In this document: one piece after another, positions 17,332 to 25,106 of the stretch
Layout: each line of letters begins with the position of its first letter
How positions within the stretch are numbered: the stretch's first letter is position 1
NCBI RefSeq assembly: GCF_018130765.1
Contig: NZ_JAFCJZ010000001.1
Location: 620,001 to 684,000 of the forward strand
Length of the DNA stretch: 64,000 nt
Reading direction: 5' to 3'
Origin: Bradyrhizobium iriomotense
Lineage (GTDB): Bacteria > Pseudomonadota > Alphaproteobacteria > Rhizobiales > Xanthobacteraceae
The notes under the pieces: model-generated
Seen by the model: the letters and a program-made list of their open reading frames with translations, nothing else
The model's database searches: none
What the model was told of the DNA's origin: nothing
Position numbers and translations under genes: made by a program

Positions 17332-18441
17332 ATGAACGACAAGATTGAAAATCAGGGCGAGGAGTCCGTCGCGGAGATCGATCGCCGCGATGTTCTGAAG
17401 CTTCCAGTCCTGGGCGCGGCCGCGTTCGCACTCACATCGATCACCGAGACGCTTCCCGCCATGGCTCAGGACGTGTCGAACGGTGCCGATAATTTCTACC
17501 GGAGCGACAAGGTCGCCGTGCAAAAGGTGACCTTCAAGAACCAGTATGAGATGGCTGTTGCCGGCAACCTGTTTCTCCCGAAGGACCTCGACCGCAACAA
17601 GAAGAGTCCGGCCATTGTCGTCGGTCATCCGATGGGCGCGGTGAAGGAGCAAAGCGCCAACCTCTACGCCACGAAAATGGCAGAGCAAGGCTTTGTCGCC
17701 GCCTCCCTCGATTTGTCGTTCTGGGGCGAGAGCGAAGGCAAGCCGCGCAATGCGGTTGCCCCGGACATCTATGCCGAGGATTTCAGTGCTGCGGTAGATT
17801 TCCTCGGTCTTCAGCCGTTCGTCGATCGAAACCGGATCGGCGCGATCGGCATCTGCGGCAGCGGCAGCTTCGTCATCAGCGCAGCCAAGATCGATCCGCG
17901 TATGCGGGCTATCGCCACGGTCAGCATGTACGACATGGGCTCCGCCAACCGCAACGGGCTGCGCCACTCCCTCTCTCTCGCCGAGCGCAAGCGGATCATC
18001 GCGGCGGCGGCCGAGCAGCGTTACGTCGAGCGGGCCGGCGGCAACACCGAGTACACCAGCGGCACCGTGCATCAGCTCGCGCCGAATACCGACCCGATCC
18101 AGCGCGAATTCTACGATTTCTATCGCACCTCGCGCGGTCAATACACGCCGCAGGGCAGCTCGGATCTCTTGACCACGCACCCGACGCTGACCAGCAACGT
18201 CAAGTTCATGAACTTCTATCCGTTCGACGACATCGAGACGATCTCGCCACGCCCGCTGCTGTTCATCACCGGCGACCAGGCGCATTCAAGGGAGTTCAGC
18301 GAGGACGCCTACAAGCGCGCAGCCGAGCCCAAGGAGCTGGTCTATGTCCCCGGCGCCGGCCATGTCGATCTCTATGACCGCGTCAAGCTGATTCCGTTCG
18401 ACAAGCTGAAGTCGTTCTTCGCTCAGCACCTGGCGGCATAA
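17332..18441 (+). CDS. alpha/beta hydrolase with Tat-type leader
   Basis: A 369-residue hydrolase. Near the N-terminus the stretch IDRRDVLKLPVLGAAAFAL is a twin-arginine signal, so the folded enzyme is probably exported to the periplasm. The catalytic serine is in GICGSGSF, the acid is probably in FITGDQAHSREFSED, and the histidine is in PGAGHVDLYDRVK, consistent with an alpha/beta hydrolase of the dienelactone-hydrolase / YcjY-like type. Substrate unknown. It lies 36 bases downstream of the MFS gene in the same direction, which hints at a shared role in handling an exported or external compound. Confidence 0.82.
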   Translation: MNDKIENQGEESVAEIDRRDVLKLPVLGAAAFALTSITETLPAMAQDVSNGADNFYRSDKVAVQKVTFKNQYEMAVAGNLFLPKDLDRNKKSPAIVVGHPMGAVKEQSANLYATKMAEQGFVAASLDLSFWGESEGKPRNAVAPDIYAEDFSAAVDFLGLQPFVDRNRIGAIGICGSGSFVISAAKIDPRMRAIATVSMYDMGSANRNGLRHSLSLAERKRIIAAAAEQRYVERAGGNTEYTSGTVHQLAPNTDPIQREFYDFYRTSRGQYTPQGSSDLLTTHPTLTSNVKFMNFYPFDDIETISPRPLLFITGDQAHSREFSEDAYKRAAEPKELVYVPGAGHVDLYDRVKLIPFDKLKSFFAQHLAA

Positions 18442-18465
18442 TCGTAACGGCCGTCATTGCGGGAT

Positions 18466-18513
18466 GCGTGCGCCCTGTCCGCCGAAGCTCGAGGAGCGAA
18501 GGCGGAAGCACGC
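18466..18513. repeat. imperfect palindromic intergenic element
   Basis: A nested inverted repeat: GCGTGC pairs with GCACGC, TCCGCC with GGCGGA, and GCTC with GAGC. The flanking words 'GTCATTGCGGGATGCG' and 'GCAGGCCCGGAATCC' resemble the short repeats common between Bradyrhizobium genes. An open frame running through it (18457-18756) is not believable as a gene. It could act as a terminator for the hydrolase gene. Confidence 0.5.
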
Positions 18514-18731
18514 AGGCCCGGAATCCATCGGGCCGCATGGTCTGCCAAAATTTCCGGGCTCCTCCTGGCGAGAAGCATTGACAAGTTCCAGCCCGCAGTG
18601 ATGGTGGAACTCATTGCTGAGGAGGACGCAACCGGGCTTTGTCTAGCCGCCCGCATTGCGCGCGTCCGTTGGAAGGCTGGTGAGAATGTCGTTTTGCGAC
18701 GCTCAGTGCCCGGCCAGGAGGGGCACTGGGA

Positions 18732-21700
18732 ATGTCGCAAGGAGCGAGGGCTCTGAGCCGAAGCGCGAAACGCGGTCGAATCAGCATCACATCATTGGCT
18801 GCACTGGCGCTGTCCCTAGCGACATTGACATGGGCGACAACGACACAGGCGCAGGCGCAGAGCTGGAATGGCGCGACACCGGACTGGTTCACGGCCGGCA
18901 ACTGGACCCCCAGCGGCGTCCCGACCAACGCCACCAATGCGTTCATCGACACCACCTCGCCCAATGCCGCCATCATCTCGTCCGGCAACGCGCACGCGCA
19001 GAGCGCAATCATCGGCTTGTCCGCGACCGGAGCCCTTACCATCCAGAACGGGGGAACGCTGTCCAATGCGGGCGGTGCTCTCGGCCTCAATCTCGGCTCG
19101 ACCGGCACGGCAACGGTTGACGGCGCGGGCTCGTCCTGGAGCAACTCCGCCGACCTCTCCGTCGGCTATTCCGGCGCCGGCACGCTGACGATCCAGAGCG
19201 GTGGTGCGGTGAGTGACCAGTCCGGCTATGTCGGCCGCGGTGCCAGCGCGAGCGGCACCGTGACGGTCGATGGCGCGGGCTCGTCCTGGACCAATCACAT
19301 CGCGCTCTGGGTCGGCTACTCCGGCACGGGGACGCTGACCGTCAAGAACGGCGCCACCGTGAGCAACGGCGCCGACGGATCCATCGGCGTCAATTCCGGT
19401 GCGACCGGCACCGTGACGATCGACGGCGCCGGCTCGTCCTGGACCGATGCCGGCAATCTCTATGTCGGCCAGGCCGGTACCGGCACGCTGGTGGTCAGCA
19501 ACGGGGGCACCGTGAGCAACGGTGTCGACGGGTATATCGGCGTCAATTCCGGCGCGACCGGCACGGTGACCGTCGCCGGCACAGGTTCGTCTTGGACCCA
19601 TGCCGGCATACTCTCGGTCGGCGAATCCGGCACTGGCACGCTGACGGTCGCCAATGGCGGCATGGTCAGCAATGCGAGCGCGGTGATCGGCACCAATGCT
19701 GGCGCGACCGGCACCGTGACCATCACCGGCGCAGGCTCGTCCTGGAGCAATGCCGGCAACCTGACCGTCGGCCAGGACGGCACCGGCACACTGACGATCG
19801 CGGGCGGCGGCGTGGTGAGCAACACGACCGCAATGATCGGCCTCAATTCCGGCGCGACAGGCACCGTGACGGTGACCGGTGCCGGTTCGTCCTGGGCGAA
19901 TTCCAGCTTCCTCTATGTCGGCCAGACCGGCACCGGCACGCTGACGATCGCGGACGGCGCCGCGGTGAGCAGCCTGATCGGGGTGATCGGCGGCGATTTC
20001 TTCTCGACGGGCTCCGTGACGGTCACCGGCGCTGGATCGTCCTGGGCCATCTCCGGCAATCTCGACGTCGGCCTGGACGGCGCCGGCACCCTGACAATCG
20101 CCAATGGCGCCGTCGTCTCGGCTTCCAACGTGACGGTTGGCTATTGGCCCCTGTCCACGGGAACGCTGAATATCGGTGCCGCGTCCGGCCAGACCGCTGT
20201 TGCGCCCGGCACGCTGAATACACCGGTCGTCAGGTTCAGGAGCAGCGCCGGCAGCAGCATCGTCTTCAACCACACCTCCTCGAACTACGTCTTTGCGCCG
20301 GTCATTATGAGCAGCGTCGCCAACATTGGCTCGGTCATTGTCGAGGCGGGCACCACCATTTTCACCGCCGCCAGCACCTACACCGGCCTGACCGCGATCA
20401 ACGGCGGCACGCTTGCGGTCAACGGCTCGATCGTGTCGAGCACGACCGTGAACAGCGGCGGCACACTGGCCGGCACCGGCACGGTCGGATCGGTGACCGT
20501 CAACAGCGGCGGCAGGCTGGCGCCCGCCTCCGGTGCGCCCGGCTCGGTGCTGACCATCGCCGGCAACCTCGCCATGCAGTCGGGCGCGCTCTATCTCGTG
20601 CAGGTCGGGGCGACGACGGCGTCACGCGCCAATGTCTCGGGCACGGCGACGCTCACCGGCGCCAGCGTGCAGGTGACGATCGCCTCCGGCAGTTCGGTCG
20701 CCAAGCAGTCCACCATCCTGCACGCCGCCGGTGGTCTCGGCAGCACCACCTTCGCAGGCGCCAGCGCGACAAACTTCGTCGCCAGCCTGAGCTACACGCC
20801 GACGGACGTGCTGCTCAATCTCTCTGCTGCGCTCGGCACCGGCACCGGGCTGAACGTGAACCAGCAGAACGTCGCCGATACGCTCAACAACGCCTTCAAC
20901 AGCGGCGGCGCGCTGCCGGCGAACTTTGCAGGTGTGTTCGGCCTCACCGGCGGCAATCTCGGCACCGCGCTGTCGCAGCTCTCCGGAGAACCCTCGACCG
21001 GCGCGCAGCAGGGCGCATTCCAGTTCATGGGTCAGTTCCTCGGCCTGATGCTCGACCCGTCCGCCGGCGGCCGCGACGGCGCGGGCGGTACCGGAGGTCA
21101 GGCGGTCGGCTTCGCACCGGAGCGCGCGGCCTTGCCGGACGACATCGCCCTCGCTTACGCCAGGGTGACGAAGACGCCGCTCGACAAGGCTGAGCCGGCA
21201 TTCGAGCCGCGCTGGAGCGCGTGGGCCAGCGGCTTCGGCGGCACCAGCAAGACCAATGGCGATGCGGTCATCGGCAGCCACGATCTCACCGCGCAAGTCG
21301 CGGGCGGTGCTGCGGGGCTCGATTATCACCTGACCCGCAACGCGATGGTCGGCTTTGCGCTCGCCGGTGGCGGCACCCGATGGGATCTCACGCAAGGGCT
21401 CGGCGGCGGCAAGAGCGACGCGTTCCAGGGCGGCATCTATGCGACCGTGCGCTCCGGGCCGGCCTACGTCGCCGCCTCGCTGGCGGCGGCCAACCACTGG
21501 ATGTCGACCGACCGCCTCGCCGCTTTCGGCGATCATCTCACCGCGCGCTTCAACGCGCAGAGCTATGGCGGGCGCATCGAAGGCGGCTATCGAATAGCGA
21601 CGCCGTTGATCGGGATCACGCCCTACGCGGCGCTGCAGGCGCAAAGCTTCCGCACACCGTCCTACAGCGAGACCGACCTCACCGGCGGCGGCTTTGGTCT

Positions 21701-22046
21701 TGCCTACAGCGCCCGCAGCGCGACCGACACACGCGGCGAGCTTGGCGCCCGCTTCGACCGCGCCATGCTGGTTGCGCCCGGCACCGCGTTGACGCTGCGC
21801 GGCCGCCTCGCCTTCGCCCATGATTGGGTCAGCGATCCCACGCTGTCAGCGGTGTTCCAGACGCTGCCGGGGGCGAGCTTCGTCGTCGTCAACGGCGCGA
21901 CGCCCGCGAAAGACAGCGCGCTGCTCTCCACTGGGGCCGATCTGCAGCTAGCGCGCGGCATCACGCTGTCGGCAAAGTTCGACGGCGTGTTCGCCGACCG
22001 CGCGCGGACCTACGCAGGCACGGGCACGCTGCGTTACCGCTGGTGA
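18732..22046 (+). CDS. large autotransporter with tandem beta-repeats (type Va secretion)
   Basis: An 1104-residue surface or secreted protein. It starts after a strong AGGAGG site with a long basic signal peptide ending around TTTQAQAQS. Residues about 98-480 consist of tandem repeats of roughly 48 residues built on 'GTLTIxNGGxVSN' and 'GTVTVxGAGSSW', matching the repeat type shared by T5SS and PEP-CTERM proteins and expected to form a beta-helix. Around 549-625 come autotransporter-associated strands (YTGLTAINGGTLAVNGS, GTLAGTGTVGSVTVNSGG). From about 827 to the end is the autotransporter barrel (RWSAWASGFGG), terminating in the aromatic BAM signal TLRYRW. No protease or adhesin catalytic motif is seen; an adhesive or biofilm role is likely by family. 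Confidence 0.92.
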   Translation: MSQGARALSRSAKRGRISITSLAALALSLATLTWATTTQAQAQSWNGATPDWFTAGNWTPSGVPTNATNAFIDTTSPNAAIISSGNAHAQSAIIGLSATGALTIQNGGTLSNAGGALGLNLGSTGTATVDGAGSSWSNSADLSVGYSGAGTLTIQSGGAVSDQSGYVGRGASASGTVTVDGAGSSWTNHIALWVGYSGTGTLTVKNGATVSNGADGSIGVNSGATGTVTIDGAGSSWTDAGNLYVGQAGTGTLVVSNGGTVSNGVDGYIGVNSGATGTVTVAGTGSSWTHAGILSVGESGTGTLTVANGGMVSNASAVIGTNAGATGTVTITGAGSSWSNAGNLTVGQDGTGTLTIAGGGVVSNTTAMIGLNSGATGTVTVTGAGSSWANSSFLYVGQTGTGTLTIADGAAVSSLIGVIGGDFFSTGSVTVTGAGSSWAISGNLDVGLDGAGTLTIANGAVVSASNVTVGYWPLSTGTLNIGAASGQTAVAPGTLNTPVVRFRSSAGSSIVFNHTSSNYVFAPVIMSSVANIGSVIVEAGTTIFTAASTYTGLTAINGGTLAVNGSIVSSTTVNSGGTLAGTGTVGSVTVNSGGRLAPASGAPGSVLTIAGNLAMQSGALYLVQVGATTASRANVSGTATLTGASVQVTIASGSSVAKQSTILHAAGGLGSTTFAGASATNFVASLSYTPTDVLLNLSAALGTGTGLNVNQQNVADTLNNAFNSGGALPANFAGVFGLTGGNLGTALSQLSGEPSTGAQQGAFQFMGQFLGLMLDPSAGGRDGAGGTGGQAVGFAPERAALPDDIALAYARVTKTPLDKAEPAFEPRWSAWASGFGGTSKTNGDAVIGSHDLTAQVAGGAAGLDYHLTRNAMVGFALAGGGTRWDLTQGLGGGKSDAFQGGIYATVRSGPAYVAASLAAANHWMSTDRLAAFGDHLTARFNAQSYGGRIEGGYRIATPLIGITPYAALQAQSFRTPSYSETDLTGGGFGLAYSARSATDTRGELGARFDRAMLVAPGTALTLRGRLAFAHDWVSDPTLSAVFQTLPGASFVVVNGATPAKDSALLSTGADLQLARGITLSAKFDGVFADRARTYAGTGTLRYRW
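19024..20170 (+). repeat. in-frame tandem repeats of the autotransporter passenger
   Basis: About eight degenerate in-frame repeats of around 144 bases. Each encodes a 'TLTIxxGGxVS' strand followed by 'GAGSSW'; seven GAGSSW-type words are visible (variants DGAGSSW, AGTGSSW, TGAGSSW). Neighbouring repeats share nucleotide-level stretches such as GGCTCGTCCTGGA, so recombinational change of repeat number is possible. Confidence 0.85.
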
Positions 22047-22058
22047 TCCGGGGGCGGA

Positions 22059-22087
22059 AGGTTCCGCAGCCGCCTGCTCGGGAACCT
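22059..22087 (+). terminator. hairpin downstream of the autotransporter gene
   Basis: AGGTTCC pairs with GGAACCT and the inner GCAG with CTGC around a four-base loop, starting 13 bases after the stop. It has no T-tract. Its position fits a terminator. Confidence 0.5.
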
Positions 22088-22260
22088 GGACCTCGACCAA
22101 GCAATAACGGCCCGAAAGAGACCTGAATTCGCGGCGGAACGAACGCGCGCCAGGCCCAATTCAAGCCACATCCTCTCCGGATTTGCGGCTCATTGCCACC
22201 CAACTCTTTGACGAGAAAGGGATGGTTAAGAGTTGCGTAATGCGTAACCGGGAGACCAGG

Positions 22261-23409
22261 ATGGGCAACCGAACCGCGAAATTCGTATCTGCGCTTGTTG
22301 GCAGCATCATTGCCGGCGCGCCACTCGCTGCCGTGTCGCAGAACGCGCCCACCGCATCGAGCACGGCCGGTGCGGCCGACGAGTGCCTCGCTTCGCCGAA
22401 AGGGGCCGCGCCGCAGGGGCAGCACTGGCGCTATCGCGTCGAGCGCGGAACCAAGCGGCAATGCTGGTATCTGCGCGCCGAAGGCACCAAGGCGACACAG
22501 AGCGCGCAGGCGTCGACCGACGGACAAAATGCCGATGCAGCCGCCCCGCCATCAGTGCAGAATGCGCGCGCCGAATACGTCGCAGCGCAGACCGGTGCCG
22601 CACTGGGAGCGCCGAACATGACCGCGCCGGCCGCAGCGACTGCGCCGCCGAGCGCCGTCGCCGACACCAATTCAGAACAGCCCGCCGTTGCCACGCGCTG
22701 GCCTGACGCCTCCGCAACGTCCGCTGCGCCGCAGCCGATGCCCGCTCCCGACGCGGCAGCCGCGCAGCCGAGCGCAAAGCCGGCGAAAGCGCCGGTGGCT
22801 CTCGCCACGGCTGAAATTCCCGCCGACAAGCCGACCGGCTCGCTCCAGATGCTGCTGCTCGTTGTCGGCGGCGCGCTGGCGCTCGCCGGCATCCTCGCCA
22901 GCGTGATCTACCGCTTCGCCGGCGCGCGCGTCCGCGGCCAGGCAAGCGACCACCGCCGCGTGAATTGGGACGATCGGGAGCCGCAAAACCGGGACCGTGC
23001 GCCCTGGCTCGATGCGATGCCGGCCACGCCGCGCGCGCGGCAGCCGCGCCCGATCGACTTCGATGCCGTGCGTCCGCAGGCCGCGCAACTTGCCGCGATC
23101 GACCGCGAGGTCGATGTGATCGAAACGCACGAGCCGCCGGCCGTCGCCGAAGTCGCGCAGCGCGATGCGGAGGAGATCCCGGTGTTCGACAGGGAGTTCG
23201 AGATCGAGATCCGTGCGCCCCGATTGGCCGCGAACGAGGCCGCTGAACAACATGACGACCGCAATGAGGATGCGGTCAACATCGACATCATCACGACGAT
23301 GCTGGAACGGCTGCTGAACGAAGGGCCGCGGCTGTCGCAGCCTAGCCCTGAAGCTGAGCTTGCAGCCCTCGCACAAAGCCGACGAGGCCAGTCCGCCGCT
23401 CGCGCTTGA
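22261..23409 (+). CDS. proline/alanine-rich membrane protein of unknown function
   Basis: A 382-residue protein whose 3' end overlaps the convergent gmk gene by 68 bases. A signal-like N-terminus (MGNRTAKFVSALVGSIIAG, cleavage possible after AVSQ) is followed by a cysteine-containing segment, ECLASPKGAAPQGQHWRYRV with CWYLR shortly after, recurring in Rhizobiales hypothetical proteins. A long Ala/Pro-rich linker follows, then one membrane span (LQMLLLVVGGALALAGILA, about residues 200-220), and a charged C-terminal region. The ATG at 22261 is chosen because a GGGAGA lies upstream and the signal sequence begins there. Topology suggests a periplasmic N-terminal half and cytoplasmic C-terminal half. 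Function unknown. Confidence 0.7.
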   Translation: MGNRTAKFVSALVGSIIAGAPLAAVSQNAPTASSTAGAADECLASPKGAAPQGQHWRYRVERGTKRQCWYLRAEGTKATQSAQASTDGQNADAAAPPSVQNARAEYVAAQTGAALGAPNMTAPAAATAPPSAVADTNSEQPAVATRWPDASATSAAPQPMPAPDAAAAQPSAKPAKAPVALATAEIPADKPTGSLQMLLLVVGGALALAGILASVIYRFAGARVRGQASDHRRVNWDDREPQNRDRAPWLDAMPATPRARQPRPIDFDAVRPQAAQLAAIDREVDVIETHEPPAVAEVAQRDAEEIPVFDREFEIEIRAPRLAANEAAEQHDDRNEDAVNIDIITTMLERLLNEGPRLSQPSPEAELAALAQSRRGQSAARA

Positions 23410-24001
23410 GGCGTTCGGCCTTCAGGATCGACTGCACCTCGGCGAAGGCCTCATCAACGTTGTGGTTGATGACGATGTAGTCGTACTCGGCCCAGTGGCT
23501 CATCTCGTGGCTGGCGCGGCTCATGCGCTTGCGGATCACCTCGTCGGAATCCTGCGCGCGTGAATGCAGCCGCTTCTCGAGGTCGGCCGCCGAGGGCGGC
23601 AGGATGAAGACGCGAACCACGTCGACACTCGCCTTCTGGTGCAGTTGCTGTGTGCCCTGCCAGTCGATGTCGAACAGCACGTCCTGCCCGGCCGACAGTG
23701 CCGCCTCCACCGGAGCACGCGGCGTCCCGTAGAGATTGTCAAACACGGTGGCCCATTCGAGCAGTTCACCCTGCTCCACCATCGTCTCGAACTTCGGCTT
23801 GGTGACGAAGAAATAGTCGCGCCCCTCGACCTCTCCCGGCCGCATCTGACGCGTGGTCGCCGACACCGACATCTTCAGGCCGGGCTCCCGTTCGAGCAGC
23901 ATCCGCGACAGCGTCGTCTTGCCCGCGCCCGACGGCGAGGACAGCACGAACATCAATCCGCGCCGCTCGACACCGTCAGTTCCGTGACCGCCCGTCGTCA
24001 T
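23342..24001 (-). CDS. gmk: guanylate kinase
   Basis: GMP kinase, converting GMP and ATP to GDP and ADP; 219 residues, the normal length. The P-loop is LSSPSGAGKTTLSRML; GMP-binding and lid features are VSATTRQMRPGEVEGRDYFF and DIDWQGTQQL. It starts three bases after the yicC stop, so the two are co-transcribed, an arrangement conserved in many bacteria. Its 3' end runs 68 bases into the convergent hypothetical gene. In related genomes gmk usually lies next to rsmA; here about 10 kb separates them. Confidence 0.96.
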   Translation of the reverse strand: MTTGGHGTDGVERRGLMFVLSSPSGAGKTTLSRMLLEREPGLKMSVSATTRQMRPGEVEGRDYFFVTKPKFETMVEQGELLEWATVFDNLYGTPRAPVEAALSAGQDVLFDIDWQGTQQLHQKASVDVVRVFILPPSAADLEKRLHSRAQDSDEVIRKRMSRASHEMSHWAEYDYIVINHNVDEAFAEVQSILKAERLKRERRTGLVGFVRGLQAQLQG

Positions 24002-24004
24002 CGA

Positions 24005-24892
24005 TCACTCCAGATTCTGGACCTGCTCGCGGAACTGCTCGACCACGTTCTTCATGGCGAGTCCCGTGTTGGTGAGCTCGATGTCGTTCGACTTCGAGCA
24101 GCAGGTGTTGACCTCGCGGTGAAACTCCTGCGCCAGGAAGTCAAGCTTGCGCCCGATCGGGCCGCCCTTGCCGATCAGCTCGCGCGCCTGCGCGACATGC
24201 GAGGCGATGCGGTCGAGCTCCTCGCGGATGTCGGCCTTGGTCGCGATCAGGATCGCCTCCTGCATCAGGCGGTCGGAATCGAAACGGTCTGACGTGTCGA
24301 GCAGGGTTGCAATCTGCTCGGCAAGCCTCGCCTTGATCGCCTCCGGCTTGCGGCCGGGCGCAGCTTCCGCCTTTTTCGCAAGCTGCTCGATCTCGTCGAC
24401 CCGCTGGGTCAGGATCTGGCCGAGCGAGGTCCCCTCGCGCTTGCGCATCGCGACCAGCTCGTCGAGCGCCTTGTCGAAGGCCTCCGCGGCAGCGGCACGG
24501 GCCGCCTTGTCCTCCTCCTCGTCGCCCTCGGGCTCGGCGACCTCGACCACGCCCTTGATGGCGAGCAGGCCGTCGATGCTCGGCGCCACGGCGTCGACCT
24601 TGCCGGAGATCAGCGCGGCGGCCTTCAAGACCGCGTTGAGCACGTCCTCGTTGACGCGGACCGAGGCGGCCGCATTGGTGCGCTTGACGGTGAGATTGGC
24701 GTAGACGGTGCCGCGCGACAGCAGCTCGCCGGCGCGCTTCTTGGCATGGGCCTCGAGCTCGTCGAACCCCTGCGGCAGCCGCACCCTGAGGTCAAAGCCC
24801 TTGGCGTTGACCGACTTCAATTCCCATTCGAACGTGTACGGCCCGCTCGCGCCGTGGCTTCGGGCAAAGCCGGTCATGGACGACAGCGCCAT
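24005..24892 (-). CDS. yicC: YicC family endoribonuclease
   Basis: A 295-residue YicC protein beginning MALSSMTGFARSHGASGPYT. It has the family C-terminal signature FLAQEFHREVNTCCSKSNDI followed by NTGLAMKNVVEQFREQVQN. E. coli YicC is an endoribonuclease acting in RNA turnover; that activity is assumed by homology. It sits immediately upstream of gmk and downstream of mltG in the conserved order mltG-yicC-gmk, all on the minus strand. Residues about 120-140 form a very acidic patch (EPEGDEEEDK). Confidence 0.93.
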   Translation of the reverse strand: MALSSMTGFARSHGASGPYTFEWELKSVNAKGFDLRVRLPQGFDELEAHAKKRAGELLSRGTVYANLTVKRTNAAASVRVNEDVLNAVLKAAALISGKVDAVAPSIDGLLAIKGVVEVAEPEGDEEEDKAARAAAAEAFDKALDELVAMRKREGTSLGQILTQRVDEIEQLAKKAEAAPGRKPEAIKARLAEQIATLLDTSDRFDSDRLMQEAILIATKADIREELDRIASHVAQARELIGKGGPIGRKLDFLAQEFHREVNTCCSKSNDIELTNTGLAMKNVVEQFREQVQNLE

Positions 24893-25005
24893 CAGGTCAG
24901 ATTCTCCAGGAACAAAAGGATTCGCGTGGCATCAAGCCACGCGAATCTTAAGACTATTTTGCAGGAAAGTGGAATCCGCAAAGTCCCGTAGGCAGGTCTG
25001 CGCGG

Positions 25006-25048
25006 CTAAAGCGTGATGAGATTTGGATGAATCGTCATCGCGCTTTAG
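25006..25048. repeat. dispersed palindromic repeat, family A copy 1
   Basis: A 43-base element bounded by CTAAAGCG and CGCTTTAG. A second copy at 63084-63126 differs at 5 of 43 positions with no gaps. Located between yicC and mltG. The inverted ends would form a stem in RNA or DNA. Confidence 0.75.
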
Positions 25049-25060
25049 GTTGTTGTTTAC

Positions 25061-25105
25061 GCATGATCTTTTCGGAAAACCGCTTCGCACTTTTCCGGAT
25101 CATGC
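25061..25105. repeat. dispersed palindromic repeat, family B copy 1
   Basis: An inverted repeat with ends GCATGATC / GATCATGC enclosing TTTTCGGAAAA and TTTTCCG arms. The same element in opposite orientation occurs at 29200-29242. It begins 12 bases after family A copy 1 and ends two bases short of the mltG stop codon, where it could act as a terminator or stability element. Confidence 0.75.
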
Positions 25106-25106
25106 T

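Noticed and set aside
18457..18756. A 99-codon ORF between the hydrolase and the autotransporter
   Set aside because: It runs through a palindromic intergenic repeat and overlaps the autotransporter start; its product has no believable features.
19024..20170. Regular repeats that might suggest a CRISPR-like array
   Set aside because: The repeats are in frame, degenerate and about 144 bases long, encoding beta-helix repeats of the autotransporter; there are no short identical repeats with unique spacers and no cas genes.
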